In this document: piece by piece, positions 18,707 to 26,895 of the stretch
Layout of the letters: every line of letters begins with the position of its first letter
Position numbering within the stretch: position 1 is the first letter of the stretch
DNA from: an uncultured Mycobacteriaceae bacterium
GTDB lineage: Bacteria > Actinomycetota > Actinomycetes > Mycobacteriales > Mycobacteriaceae
Assembly (NCBI GenBank): GCA_902826815.1
Contig: CADEGF010000061.1
Coordinates: forward strand, 1-39,085
Length of the DNA: 39,085 bases
Direction of reading: 5' to 3'
Made by a program: the position numbers and the translations under genes
The notes under the pieces: generated by a model
What the model was told of the DNA's origin: nothing
Database searches by the model: none
The model's input: only the letters and a program-made list of their open reading frames with translations

Positions 18707-19444
18707 TTACGCCTTGTTCGGTACGGCGGTGACCAGACCGCCGTCCATGATGAACTCGCTACCGGTCGAATACGACGACTCATCGCTGGCGAGGAAGACG
18801 ATGAATGTCGCCACCTCCTCGGGTTCGGCAGGGCGGCCCATCGGGATGGTGACCATGTCCTCGGGCAGGTGCGCGGTCATCGGCGTCTTGATGAACCCCG
18901 GATGCACCGAATTGACCCGAATGTTCTTGGACGCCAACTCGAGTGCCGCCGATTTCGCCAGGCCGCGCACCGCCCACTTGGACGCGACGTAGGGATGTAC
19001 GAACGGCGCACCACGCAGGCCCTCGATCGATGACACGTTGATGATCGAACCGCCGCCCGCATCGATCATCGGTTGAACGGCGGCTCGCATGCCAAGGAAG
19101 GTGCCGGTCAGGTTGACGTCGATGACCTTCTGCCACTCGTCGAGATCGAATTTCTTCAACGGGCCGAGTGCGACGATGCCCGCGTTGTTCACCAGCACGT
19201 TGAGTTTCCCGAACTCCGAGACGGCGGTATCGACCGCGGCCTGCCACTGGTCGGGTTGGGTCACGTCGAGGTGGACGTAGCGAACGCTGTCGCCGATGTC
19301 GGCGGCCAGGGCCTCGCCTTCGTCGTCGAGAATGTCGCCGATCACGACCTTGCCGCCCTCGTCGACGAGCATCCGGGCATGCGCGGCGCCCATGCCCCGC
19401 GCGCCGCCACTGATCAGCGCAACCTTGCCGTCGACGCGTCCCAT
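18707..19444 (-). CDS. short-chain dehydrogenase (3-alpha/20-beta-HSD type)
   Basis: A 245-residue classical SDR. The cofactor motif GGARGMGAA is near residues 13-21, NNAG is present in VLVNNAGIV, the catalytic serine is in NVSSIEG, and the active-site YVASK follows. The closest recognisable group is the 3-alpha-(20-beta)-hydroxysteroid dehydrogenase/FabG-like family common in mycobacterial sterol and lipid loci. It lies 30 bases downstream of the DapB-like dehydrogenase on the same strand, probably in one operon controlled from the palindrome at 20575-20588. The substrate is not determinable. Confidence 0.9.
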   Translation of the reverse strand: MGRVDGKVALISGGARGMGAAHARMLVDEGGKVVIGDILDDEGEALAADIGDSVRYVHLDVTQPDQWQAAVDTAVSEFGKLNVLVNNAGIVALGPLKKFDLDEWQKVIDVNLTGTFLGMRAAVQPMIDAGGGSIINVSSIEGLRGAPFVHPYVASKWAVRGLAKSAALELASKNIRVNSVHPGFIKTPMTAHLPEDMVTIPMGRPAEPEEVATFIVFLASDESSYSTGSEFIMDGGLVTAVPNKA

Positions 19445-19474
19445 GCGGTTTCTCCTTTGTCGTTGTCCCGCGCC

Positions 19475-20551
19475 CTATTTGGCGTCGAACAGTCCTTTGC
19501 CGGTGATCAGCGGCAGATCCAACGTCGTCCTGATTCCCGGCGGCGCGGCCACCACCGCGGGGATCGCGTTGACCACTCTGCCAGCACCGGCGGCAATGGC
19601 AGCGTAGTTGTGGTCACCCCTTCGGCTCGTCGGGCAGATGTCGACGGTGAAGCTCGGTTCGCCGACGATCTCGACTTTGTACGAGCCGCCCGGCTGTGCG
19701 GGCTGCGGCCAATCAGGAGCCAGGTCTTCGCGAAGCCGGGTGATGTGGTCGATGACGATGACCGGCTTGCCCGCGACCAAGCCGACGATCTCGAACCGCA
19801 GAGCGGCCTGGGTCCCCTCGGCGATGTGGCCGACCGCGACGTCGAACGCCTCCGGCGCAGGCACCCGTATACACGAGTCCTTGATCTCGTCGACCTCGAT
19901 GCCGAACCCGGCTGACAACTGCCGGATCGTCGTGCCCCAGGCGATGCCAAGTACCCCTGGCTGCAACAACATTGGCGTCTCATCGAGCTTCCAGCCAAAG
20001 CCCATCACATCGAACATCACGGTCGCGCCGTCGTAGGTGGCGTAGTCGGCGATCTCCATGCAGCGCACCTGTTCGAGGCGCTGGCAGGTGCTCGCGATCG
20101 CGAACGGGATGAGATCGTTGGCGAACCCGGGGTCGACGCCGGAGATGAAGAGGCTCGAATTGCCAAGTTGTGCAGCCTGTTCGATGGGTGCGATGTATTT
20201 GTCGGGCATCACGCCCCATGGGTACTGGAACACTCCAGGCGACGTGCCGACGACGTTGATGCCCGCGGAGAGGATGCGCAGGACATCAGTGACCGCCTCG
20301 GGGATCCGGTTGTCACCCATCGCGCAATACACGGCGCAGTCGGGTTTGGTGGCCAGCAACGCGTCCAGATCGTTGGTCGCCGTGATGCCCGTCGAGTCGT
20401 CGAGGCCGGCCAACTCGGCTGCGTCCTTGCCGACCTTGGCCTCCGACGACACCCAGACGCCGGTCAGTTCGAAGCGGGGATCGCTGATCAGATGGTTGAG
20501 CGCGATCTTCCCCGCATTGCCCGTGCCGATATGTGCGACGCGGATCGCCAT
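19475..20551 (-). CDS. DapB-like NAD(P)-dependent dehydrogenase
   Basis: A 358-residue protein with an N-terminal Rossmann fold (RVAHIGTGNAGKIALNHLI) and a dihydrodipicolinate-reductase-like arrangement, including GVDPGFANDLIPFAIAS. It belongs to the group related to 2,4-diaminopentanoate dehydrogenase that is expanded in mycobacteria and is often annotated as dihydrodipicolinate reductase, although it is not the lysine-pathway DapB. Its substrate is unknown. It precedes an SDR gene by 30 bases. A perfect 14-bp palindrome 24 bases ahead of its ATG points to repression by a TetR-type regulator not encoded in this window. Confidence 0.85.
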   Translation of the reverse strand: MAIRVAHIGTGNAGKIALNHLISDPRFELTGVWVSSEAKVGKDAAELAGLDDSTGITATNDLDALLATKPDCAVYCAMGDNRIPEAVTDVLRILSAGINVVGTSPGVFQYPWGVMPDKYIAPIEQAAQLGNSSLFISGVDPGFANDLIPFAIASTCQRLEQVRCMEIADYATYDGATVMFDVMGFGWKLDETPMLLQPGVLGIAWGTTIRQLSAGFGIEVDEIKDSCIRVPAPEAFDVAVGHIAEGTQAALRFEIVGLVAGKPVIVIDHITRLREDLAPDWPQPAQPGGSYKVEIVGEPSFTVDICPTSRRGDHNYAAIAAGAGRVVNAIPAVVAAPPGIRTTLDLPLITGKGLFDAK

Positions 20552-20574
20552 TGCTATCTCCTCAAGGCCGCGAC

Positions 20575-20588
20575 TGGACAGCTGTCCA
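20575..20588. promoter_or_regulatory. palindromic operator upstream of dehydrogenase
   Basis: TGGACAGCTGTCCA is a perfect 14-bp palindrome centred 30 bases upstream of the ATG at 20551. The core GGACAGCTGTCC recurs at 20681-20692 in the same intergenic region, which argues for a specific dimeric repressor. Placement suggests control of the dehydrogenase-SDR pair. Confidence 0.6.
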
Positions 20589-20669
20589 ACTTATCGGATG
20601 CGGCCCGAGGCGAACAAGGCAGGTCGTGGCGGTGCGCCGGTACCCGTCGGCGCTTGTCCCTACGGATCA

Positions 20670-20703
20670 GCTGGAGTGCCGGACAGCTGTCCAGCACTCC
20701 AGC
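20670..20703. terminator. 34-bp palindrome, terminator-like, containing operator core
   Basis: Arms GCTGGAGTGC (20670-20679) and GCACTCCAGC (20694-20703) flank GGACAGCTGTCC (20681-20692), with a single mismatched pair (20680/20693). As minus-strand RNA this starts eight bases after the stop at 20712 and would form a long hairpin with no U-tract. It could terminate the Asp-Arg-repeat gene. It also holds a second copy of the operator core found at 20575. Confidence 0.5.
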
Positions 20704-20711
20704 CGGCACCG

Positions 20712-22628
20712 CTACACCTTCAGCCGGCGCCGCCCGAGGTAGAGCGCCAGGCCGAGCGCCGCGATGCCGAGTCCGCCGACGACACCCCCTGCCGCCACCA
20801 GATACATCTGCGTGCGGTCGGCGCCCGCCGACTCGTCGGAGGCCAGCTGCATCCGGTAGTCACCGGGCAGCGGCGCCTCCTGCGGCTCACCGAGTCCCGG
20901 GTACTGCTGCGTGCGATGCACCTCGAACTGCCGCTCACCCGTCGGCGACGTGGCCCATTGACCCCAGGCCGGCGTCGCACCGTCGAGCAACACCTTCCGG
21001 CCGCCGTACTGAACGTCGTCGCCGAGGTCGACGATGTTGTTGACCCGGAACGGCTGGTAGGTCGCGTTCGAGTAGCGGACCTGCACGGGCACGTTGTTGT
21101 AGTTCAACAGCGGCGGCGGTGGCACGAACGGCGCGCCGATCGGTGGGATGTAGCCGCCGCCGAAGAAGCTGCCGACGGCGACGTCAGCGGCGAGGTTGGC
21201 GGCGTTGAGCACGACCGCCGTGAAGCTGTAGGCCGCCAGTGCGGCAGCGTCCACGACCACCCGCCCCAACGGCGGCAGGTACAGGATCCGAGGTGCGCGC
21301 TCGTAGATGTAGACGATCCGGACCGGGGCTCGGTAGGGGTTGAAGAAGACCGGCCGATACCAGTCGTCGTATTCGATCCACTTGCGATCCCATTGCCGGA
21401 CCCTCTTGTCCCAGTGCTTCTTGTTCCAATCCCAGTTGTGGTCACGATCGCGATCACGGTCGCGGTCTCGATCACGGTCGCGGTCTCGATCCCAGTCGCG
21501 GTCACGATCCCAGTCGCGGTCACGGTCGCCGATCGAAAACTCCGATCCCACATTGAATTCGGACTCGAACGGGCCGAGCTTCGTCTTGCTCTCGATGTTG
21601 AGCGCGCTCGACAGGAAGTTGACGTCGTCCTTCTTCGCCGGCTCCGGCTTCACCTCGACCGGCTTGGCCTGTCTGGCGAGTGCGATGTCCTGCTCCGGCG
21701 CCTCGAGCTTGTCCGGCGCGGCCATCGGCACCCGCTGCGCGGCCTTCATCGCAGTCGACGGGTCGGTGGGGTCGGACTTGGGCTCGTCGGTGTCTGGCGA
21801 CTGCTTGTCGCCTGGCACGTTCTCGTCGGCACCGGGTACCAGATTTTTCGGGACCTGCGTGTCCAGCTTCGGATCGCCGGGTTTGGCCGGCTGATCCACG
21901 GCGGGCAACGGTGCGGGCACGTCCGCGTTCGGCGCGTCGACCTTCGGGGCATCGGGCTTCGAGCCATCGGATTTGGGCGCGTCGACCTTCGGGGCGTCGG
22001 GCTTGGAGGCGTCGGGCTTGGGCTCCTCGACCGCGGGCACGTCGACTTTTGGTGCATCTCCGCTCGGCGCGTTGGCTTTTGGCGCGTCGACCTGGGGCAG
22101 GTCCGCCTTCGGTGTGTCGCCGTTAGGCGGGTCGGCCTTCGGAGACTCAACCTCGGGCACCTCAGCCTTGGGCGCGTCGACCTTCGGCGCCTGCACGACT
22201 CGCGGCTTCTCCTTCTTGGGCGCGGGCGCCACGATCTGCGGAGCGGGCGCTTCGGGCTGGGGCTGCGGCACCTGGATCTGCGGAGCGGGCGCCTGCGGCT
22301 GCGGTGCGGGTTCGGGCGCCGGTGCCGGCGCCTGGATCTGCGGGACCGGCGCTTGTTGGGGCGGCGCCTCGATCACTTGCGGCGGCGCCGGTGGCTGCTC
22401 CCGCACACGGGGCACCTCGACGGGCGCCTGCCGTTCGGGGGCGGCCCGCGGCGCCTCCGGAACGACGACTTCCGGCGTCGGGATGATCGGAATGCCCGGG
22501 TCGTTCTTATCGGGTTTGGCGAATGCCGGCGCGACTCCCCCGCTGAGCGCACTCAAAGAAACGATCGCTCCGGACGCCAGCACTGCGACAGCGCTTCGCC
22601 AGGAGCAGGTTTTAAGGGGGGCACGCAT
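20712..22628 (-). CDS. exported proline-rich, Asp-Arg-repeat protein
   Basis: A 638-residue protein. A signal peptide (about residues 1-37, ending APAFA) leads into ~250 residues rich in Pro, Ala and Gln and then in repeated DAPK/VDAPK units. A segment DRDRDWDRDRD and its continuation form an almost pure Asp-Arg run at DNA positions ~21441-21530. A globular ~200-residue region follows with WDKRVRQWDRKW, aromatic-rich strands and a Gly/Pro-rich stretch. The protein ends in a transmembrane helix plus RRRLKV, so it is probably anchored with its bulk outside the membrane. No LPXTG signal is visible. I do not recognise a named family; a wall-spanning structural or adhesion role is inference. Confidence 0.8.
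   Translation of the reverse strand: MRAPLKTCSWRSAVAVLASGAIVSLSALSGGVAPAFAKPDKNDPGIPIIPTPEVVVPEAPRAAPERQAPVEVPRVREQPPAPPQVIEAPPQQAPVPQIQAPAPAPEPAPQPQAPAPQIQVPQPQPEAPAPQIVAPAPKKEKPRVVQAPKVDAPKAEVPEVESPKADPPNGDTPKADLPQVDAPKANAPSGDAPKVDVPAVEEPKPDASKPDAPKVDAPKSDGSKPDAPKVDAPNADVPAPLPAVDQPAKPGDPKLDTQVPKNLVPGADENVPGDKQSPDTDEPKSDPTDPSTAMKAAQRVPMAAPDKLEAPEQDIALARQAKPVEVKPEPAKKDDVNFLSSALNIESKTKLGPFESEFNVGSEFSIGDRDRDWDRDRDWDRDRDRDRDRDRDRDRDHNWDWNKKHWDKRVRQWDRKWIEYDDWYRPVFFNPYRAPVRIVYIYERAPRILYLPPLGRVVVDAAALAAYSFTAVVLNAANLAADVAVGSFFGGGYIPPIGAPFVPPPPLLNYNNVPVQVRYSNATYQPFRVNNIVDLGDDVQYGGRKVLLDGATPAWGQWATSPTGERQFEVHRTQQYPGLGEPQEAPLPGDYRMQLASDESAGADRTQMYLVAAGGVVGGLGIAALGLALYLGRRRLKV
21441..21530. repeat. hexanucleotide tandem array coding Asp-Arg
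   Basis: About 90 bases of degenerate 6-base units (GGTCNC/GATCNC type on the plus strand) encode alternating Asp-Arg with occasional Trp in the minus-strand protein. The array is prone to slippage, so its length may vary between strains. It is coding, not a CRISPR or intergenic satellite. Confidence 0.75.
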
Positions 22629-22800
22629 TTTCGTATCGACTCCTCTGGTCTTCAGAGGGTGGCGATCACCGCCACCACTGCTTTGCAGCCATCTCCCCCG
22701 ACACTGGGAATTGACCAGCAGGCGCCGCGTGCTTCTGGGTTGGGCGGACCGAGGCTTGTGGCGGGGCGACGATCCGGTTCCAACAGTTAGATCGCTCTAC

Positions 22801-22814
22801 TAACCGATCTGTTA
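22801..22814. promoter_or_regulatory. TetR-like palindrome before the aldehyde dehydrogenase remnant
   Basis: TAACCGATCTGTTA is palindromic except for one mismatched pair. A related half-site (AGATCG, 22789-22794) lies just upstream. It sits 45 bases before the ATG of the dehydrogenase remnant, so it is probably the leftover operator of that gene. Confidence 0.35.
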
Positions 22815-22858
22815 CAACTCGACGATCAGCCCATTCAATTCCCGATCGGAGTGCGGTC

Positions 22859-23011
22859 ATGCAGACCCGCGACCGGCTGTTCATCGGCAACGAATGGATG
22901 CCGCCGGCCACCGACAGCACCATCGATGTCATCTCCCCGATCACCGACGCACGAACGCCCGACGGGTCGCCTGCCGACATCGAATATCAGTCGATCATCT
23001 ACCCCAGCTAG
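22859..23011 (+). pseudogene. aldehyde dehydrogenase remnant (internal deletion)
   Basis: A 50-codon frame starting MQTRDRLFIGNEWMPP reads as the conserved beginning of NAD-dependent aldehyde dehydrogenases (RLFIGGEW, then STIDVISPITD, then DGSPADI). It then jumps to EYQSIIYPS and a stop, which resembles the extreme C-terminus of the same family. About 440 central residues, including the catalytic Cys and Glu, are missing, so the gene is an in-frame deletion scar without enzyme activity. The upstream TetR-like palindrome is probably its old operator. The short reading could still be translated. Identification rests on recognising both ends. Confidence 0.65.
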
Positions 23012-23046
23012 GCAGGCGTTTCGCCGGTGGCCGGTACCGTCGCGAT

Positions 23047-24486
23047 GTGATCGCGTTCGTCCGGGCCGGTATCGCCGCCGTATGTGCGGCACTGACGCTG
23101 GCCGGCTGCAGCCAGGCAACCGCGGTCGACGGACGTGCCGTTTCGATGCGCTACGACCCGTACCGGGTCGCGGGCCTGCCCACCTCCGATGGCCCGAGCG
23201 GGCCGCGCGCAGCGCCGCCGACAGCCACCGGCCGCGTGGAGAACACCGACGACGGGGACATCGACCGCGAGGCACTGTTGGCGATCGAAGACATCGAAGA
23301 CTTCTGGTCGCAGCACTACTCGGACGCGTTCGCGGGGACGTTCACCCCCGTCTCCCGGCTCGTGTCGGTCGATCCGAGAAGCGGGGAGATCATCTGCGGC
23401 GAGCAGGCGAGCGCGTTCGACTACAACGCGCTCTACTGCGCCCCCGACGACTTGATCGCCTGGGATCGCGTCAACCTGATGCCCATCGCCAAGGAGTTCT
23501 TCGGCGACATGGAGATCAACGGACTGCTCGCCCACGAATACGGCCATGCCCTGCAGGCGCGCGCGGGCCTGGTTGGCGAGCAGAGGTCGTCGATACTGGT
23601 CCGTGAACAACAGGCCGACTGCATGGCTGGCGTCTACATGCGCTGGGTGGCCGAAGGACACTCACCGCGATTCAGCATCAACACCGCCCGTGCACTGGAT
23701 CAGGTGATGGCGGGCGCGATCGCCGGCCGGGACCCGGTCTCGACGTTCGACACGTTGGTGCTCGACCCGCCGTCGCACGGCACCGCGCTCGACAGGGTGA
23801 GCGCGTTCCAGACCGGATTCGATGTCGGCGTAGATGGTTGCGCCGCAATGGATTCCGCTGAAATTACGGCGCGCCGCGGCAACCTCCCTCCGTCGCTGTT
23901 CGATACGGCGAGCCCACAGAGCGACATCGCGATCGACGACCAGTCGCTGTCGACGCTGATGGAACTGTTGGATCAGGTCTTCGCTCCGACGAACCCACCG
24001 ACCCTCGCATCCGAGGGCGACAGCTGCTCGGCGAGCCAGCAGCAGCCCGTCGTCTACTGCCCGGACTCCAACGCGATCGCCGTCGACATGCCCACCCTGC
24101 GCCAGGTCGGCGCCCCGGCCGACGAGAGCGACTTCGTTCTGCTGCAGGGCGATAACACCGCGCTGTCCATGGTCACGTCACGCTATGCGCTTGCGCTACA
24201 ACACGAACGGGGGTTGGCGCTCAATTCTCCTGTGGCGGCGATGCGCACCGCGTGCCTGACCGGCGTCGCGCAACGGAAGATGGCTGACCCAATCCGCGGA
24301 CCGTCGGGCAACCAGCTGGTCCTCGGCGCAGGCGATCTCGATGAGGCGGTGTCGGGTCTGTTGACCAACGGCGTCGTGGCCACCGATGTGAGTGGAACAC
24401 CCGTGCCATCGGGCTTCACCCGGATCCTCGCGTTCCGCACCGGCCTTCTCGGCGATGCCGACGATTGCTATCAGCGATTTGCCTGA
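23047..24486 (+). CDS. lipoprotein neutral zinc metallopeptidase
   Basis: A 479-residue exported protein. The N-terminal signal ends in the lipobox LAGC (Cys21), so it should be lipid-anchored outside the cytoplasmic membrane. The zinc motif HEYGH is at residues 163-167, followed by the third-ligand block REQQADCMAG (Glu187), together the signature of the neutral zinc metallopeptidase family (PF04228). The C-terminal ~230 residues are mycobacterium-specific, with several cysteines that may form disulfides. The GTG at 23047 is chosen because it gives a correct signal peptide; the longer frame runs through the aldehyde dehydrogenase remnant. The substrate is unknown. The next gene starts 12 bases downstream. 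Confidence 0.88.
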   Translation: MIAFVRAGIAAVCAALTLAGCSQATAVDGRAVSMRYDPYRVAGLPTSDGPSGPRAAPPTATGRVENTDDGDIDREALLAIEDIEDFWSQHYSDAFAGTFTPVSRLVSVDPRSGEIICGEQASAFDYNALYCAPDDLIAWDRVNLMPIAKEFFGDMEINGLLAHEYGHALQARAGLVGEQRSSILVREQQADCMAGVYMRWVAEGHSPRFSINTARALDQVMAGAIAGRDPVSTFDTLVLDPPSHGTALDRVSAFQTGFDVGVDGCAAMDSAEITARRGNLPPSLFDTASPQSDIAIDDQSLSTLMELLDQVFAPTNPPTLASEGDSCSASQQQPVVYCPDSNAIAVDMPTLRQVGAPADESDFVLLQGDNTALSMVTSRYALALQHERGLALNSPVAAMRTACLTGVAQRKMADPIRGPSGNQLVLGAGDLDEAVSGLLTNGVVATDVSGTPVPSGFTRILAFRTGLLGDADDCYQRFA

Positions 24487-24498
24487 GAGAATCACCAC

Positions 24499-25098
24499 GT
24501 GAGCGGACCGCGGGAGCCTCGGCATCCGAGGCCCGAAGACGAAACGGTCGAGGTCCCGCTGCGGTCGCCCCGCAGCACAGAGCCGCCGGCCGCCGAGGAG
24601 CCGTGGTGGAAGAACGCCAACAGGCGGGTTCCCCCACCTCCACCGCCGATGCCTGCGCCGCCGCCCACCCCGAAGCCGCCGCAGCAGCGGCCCCGGCGCC
24701 ACGATCGCCCACCCACCCCGGTCAGGAACCGGCACGCCAAGGCGACGTCTGCGCGCCGCAAGAACGGTCAGCTCGCGCTGTTGATCTCCGTCGGAGTAAT
24801 CGCGATAGCCGCAGCGGCTGTCGGGCTCACGGTCGGTTTGTCGAAATTCGATGTGCTCAAGGGCAAAGTTCTCGATGTGTCCAAGGCGGAGGCGGGCGTC
24901 CAGCGGGTCCTCCTGGACCGCGAAGTCGGATACAGCGCGACCAACGTGTCCGACGTCGAATGCAACAAGGGCAACGACCCGAAGGTCAAGAAGGGCGCCA
25001 CCTTCACCTGTGATGTCGTCGTCGACGGCAGGAAACGTCAAGTGCTCGTGATGTTCTCCGACGACAACGGCACCTACGAAGTGGATCGACCTCGGTAG
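24499..25098 (+). CDS. DUF4333 membrane-anchored protein
   Basis: A 199-residue protein: a cytoplasmic proline-rich N-terminus (about residues 1-85, including a PPPPPP run), one transmembrane helix (about 93-116, [19 protein letters not shown]), then an extracytoplasmic DUF4333 domain. That domain has two cysteines (VECNKGND and FTCDVVVDG) that probably form a disulfide. DUF4333 proteins are abundant in mycobacteria and of unknown function. The GTG start lies 12 bases after the metallopeptidase stop, suggesting co-transcription. Confidence 0.87.
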   Translation: MSGPREPRHPRPEDETVEVPLRSPRSTEPPAAEEPWWKNANRRVPPPPPPMPAPPPTPKPPQQRPRRHDRPPTPVRNRHAKATSARRKNGQLALLISVGVIAIAAAAVGLTVGLSKFDVLKGKVLDVSKAEAGVQRVLLDREVGYSATNVSDVECNKGNDPKVKKGATFTCDVVVDGRKRQVLVMFSDDNGTYEVDRPR

Positions 25099-25101
25099 CC
25101 G

Positions 25102-25902
25102 TCATTGCGGGAAACCGAAGAGCGCAACGACGCCGTGGTCGCGACCTGCGGTATAGCCACCGTCGACGGCGATCGCCTGGCCGCTGACGAACGAGGCGTC
25201 AGGTGAGACCAGGAACGCGGCCATGGCGGCGATCTCCTCGGATCGCCCGAGCCGGCGCAGAGCATGCTCGCCGGTGACCGAGTTCAGCGTGGGTTCCATA
25301 CCCGGTATCCGAAACACGTTGTCCAACATCGGGGTAGCGATGAAACCCGGGCAGATGGCGTTGGCCCGGATACCGCTCGGGCCGTAGTCGAGCGCGATGT
25401 TCTTGGTGAGTAACACGACACCGCCCTTGGACGCGTTGTAGCCGCTGCCACCGGCGGTGCCCTCGAGGCCCTCCACGCTGGCGAGGGTGACGATCGAACC
25501 GCGCTCGCCACAGGCGCGCGGTTGCTCGATCATCTTGGCGAGTGCGGCCTTGGCGACCAGGAAGGTGCCGGTGAGGTTGATCGCGATCACCCGGTCCCAT
25601 TCCGCCTTGTCGAGCAGGTGAACCGGACCGCCGCTTGCGACGCCCGCAGCGTGCACGATGCCATCGAGTCGGTCCGGTACGGCGGCGAAGACGTCGGCGA
25701 CCGCCGCCTCGTCGGCGACATCGGCCGTGACGAAACTGAAGCGCTCGCCGAGATCAGGCGGACCAGTCAGATCGGCCCCGACGACGGAACCGCCTTCGGC
25801 GAGCAGGCGCTGCGCGGTGGCAAGGCCGATGCCCGATGAGACGCCCGTCACGACGAAGGTGCGCGAACGCGCTCGATCACCCAGTTCGGTCACGGCGATC
25901 AC
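25102..25902 (-). CDS. short-chain dehydrogenase/reductase
   Basis: A 266-residue SDR with the cofactor-binding GVSSGIG near residues 20-26, the active-site serine in TLASVEG, YNASK as the catalytic Tyr/Lys pair, and the C-terminal GQAIAVDGGYTAG typical of the family. An alternative start is GTG at 25893 (VTELGDRAR). It is convergent with the DUF4333 gene (three bases between stops) and divergent from the cutinase. The substrate cannot be assigned. Confidence 0.9.
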   Translation of the reverse strand: MIAVTELGDRARSRTFVVTGVSSGIGLATAQRLLAEGGSVVGADLTGPPDLGERFSFVTADVADEAAVADVFAAVPDRLDGIVHAAGVASGGPVHLLDKAEWDRVIAINLTGTFLVAKAALAKMIEQPRACGERGSIVTLASVEGLEGTAGGSGYNASKGGVVLLTKNIALDYGPSGIRANAICPGFIATPMLDNVFRIPGMEPTLNSVTGEHALRRLGRSEEIAAMAAFLVSPDASFVSGQAIAVDGGYTAGRDHGVVALFGFPQ

Positions 25903-25998
25903 CCTAACCGCGAGGCGGGCACCGTCGGCGGAATTAATTCGCGCAGTTCACGAGTTCTCATCGTTTATACGACGTTTGCCAAGCGAAAAGAGCCGATA

Positions 25999-26724
25999 AT
26001 GCGCAGCCCCCGATCTGTTGCCACTTCTCCCTGGGCGTTGCGCTGGCTCGCGGCCGTCGCCGTCTCGTTCGCGGCTCTGATCAGCCCGCAGGCCACCGGA
26101 CTCGCGGCCGCCGCCGAGGACTCATCCTGTTCGGACGTCGAAGTCGTCTTCGCGCGTGGGACTTTCGAGGCGCCAGGTGTCGGAGCGACCGGGCAGGCGT
26201 TCGTCGACTCCCTGAACGCCCGGCTCAACGGCAAAACGATCGAGGCGTATGGCGTAAACTACCCGGCGTCGCTGGACTTCCAGGCAGCCACGAGCGGTAT
26301 TGCCGACGCGGCCAACAAGATTGAGGCGATCGCGGCGAACTGCGCGAACACCCAGATCGTGCTCGGCGGGTACTCGCAGGGAGCGGCCGTGGCGGGCTAC
26401 ACCACGACCGACACGGTGCCTGCGGGGACGGTGCTGCCTGATGGCATCGCAGGGACGGTACCGCCCGCGGTCGCCTCCCACGTCGCGGCGGTGGTGCTGT
26501 TCGGCACCCCGTCGGACGGGTTCTTGAACCTGGTCGCCCGCGACGCACCGCCCATCACCATCGGTCATCTCTTCGCGGCCAAGACGCTCGAAGTCTGCAA
26601 TCCCGGAGACCCGATCTGCTTCCCCGGTGGCACCGACCGTTCCGCGCACAGCGCCTACAAGACCAACGGCGCGGCCGACCAGGCCGCCGATTACGCGGTG
26701 CATGCGCTGACCACCCGCGTGTGA
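25999..26724 (+). CDS. secreted cutinase-like esterase (CULP)
   Basis: A 241-residue alpha/beta hydrolase of the cutinase family. It has a Sec signal peptide (about residues 1-39, AAAAE junction), the nucleophile in GGYSQG (Ser126), and Asp204 within the disulfide loop CNPGDPIC with His217 (AHSAY) completing the triad. Cys44/Cys115 and Cys200/Cys207 fit the two conserved disulfides. CULPs hydrolyse medium-chain esters or lipids outside the cell. The start is the ATG at 25999, with AAGCGAAAAGAG upstream. Confidence 0.92.
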   Translation: MRSPRSVATSPWALRWLAAVAVSFAALISPQATGLAAAAEDSSCSDVEVVFARGTFEAPGVGATGQAFVDSLNARLNGKTIEAYGVNYPASLDFQAATSGIADAANKIEAIAANCANTQIVLGGYSQGAAVAGYTTTDTVPAGTVLPDGIAGTVPPAVASHVAAVVLFGTPSDGFLNLVARDAPPITIGHLFAAKTLEVCNPGDPICFPGGTDRSAHSAYKTNGAADQAADYAVHALTTRV

Positions 26725-26774
26725 ACGGAACGATTCCGTCGCCGGTCTCGCCAGTCCGGCGGCGGTCTGGTCGA

Positions 26775-26812
26775 CAAAACGTACAGAGCGTGTCGCGCGT
26801 TTGGACGTTTTG
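26775..26812. promoter_or_regulatory. inverted repeat upstream of NCS1 permease
   Basis: CAAAACGT (26775-26782) and ACGTTTTG (26805-26812) form perfect 8-bp arms 22 bases apart in the 171-bp leader of the permease-nitrilase operon. It is a candidate site for a dimeric regulator. No well-spaced -10/-35 pair could be fixed with confidence around it. Confidence 0.4.
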
Positions 26813-26895
26813 ACCATGGCTCCAGCGCCTCGGGCGTTCGATAGTGACCTAGCCCACTTGCGGGCCACGGGAGCATGTCGCCTTAGGGAGTTCTG

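Noticed and set aside
21441-21530. CRISPR-like or satellite repeat
   Set aside because: The units are 6 bp, have no spacers, and encode an Asp-Arg run in frame with a large protein.
20058-22790. Very long (910-codon) plus-strand open frame
   Set aside because: It is antisense to the DapB-like dehydrogenase and the repeat protein. Its Val/Arg/Gly-rich translation reflects high-GC codon bias, and the minus-strand proteins have clear signals and motifs.
26810-26845. -35/-10 pair TTGACC and GATAGT before the permease
   Set aside because: The spacing of 24 bases is too long for a normal promoter.
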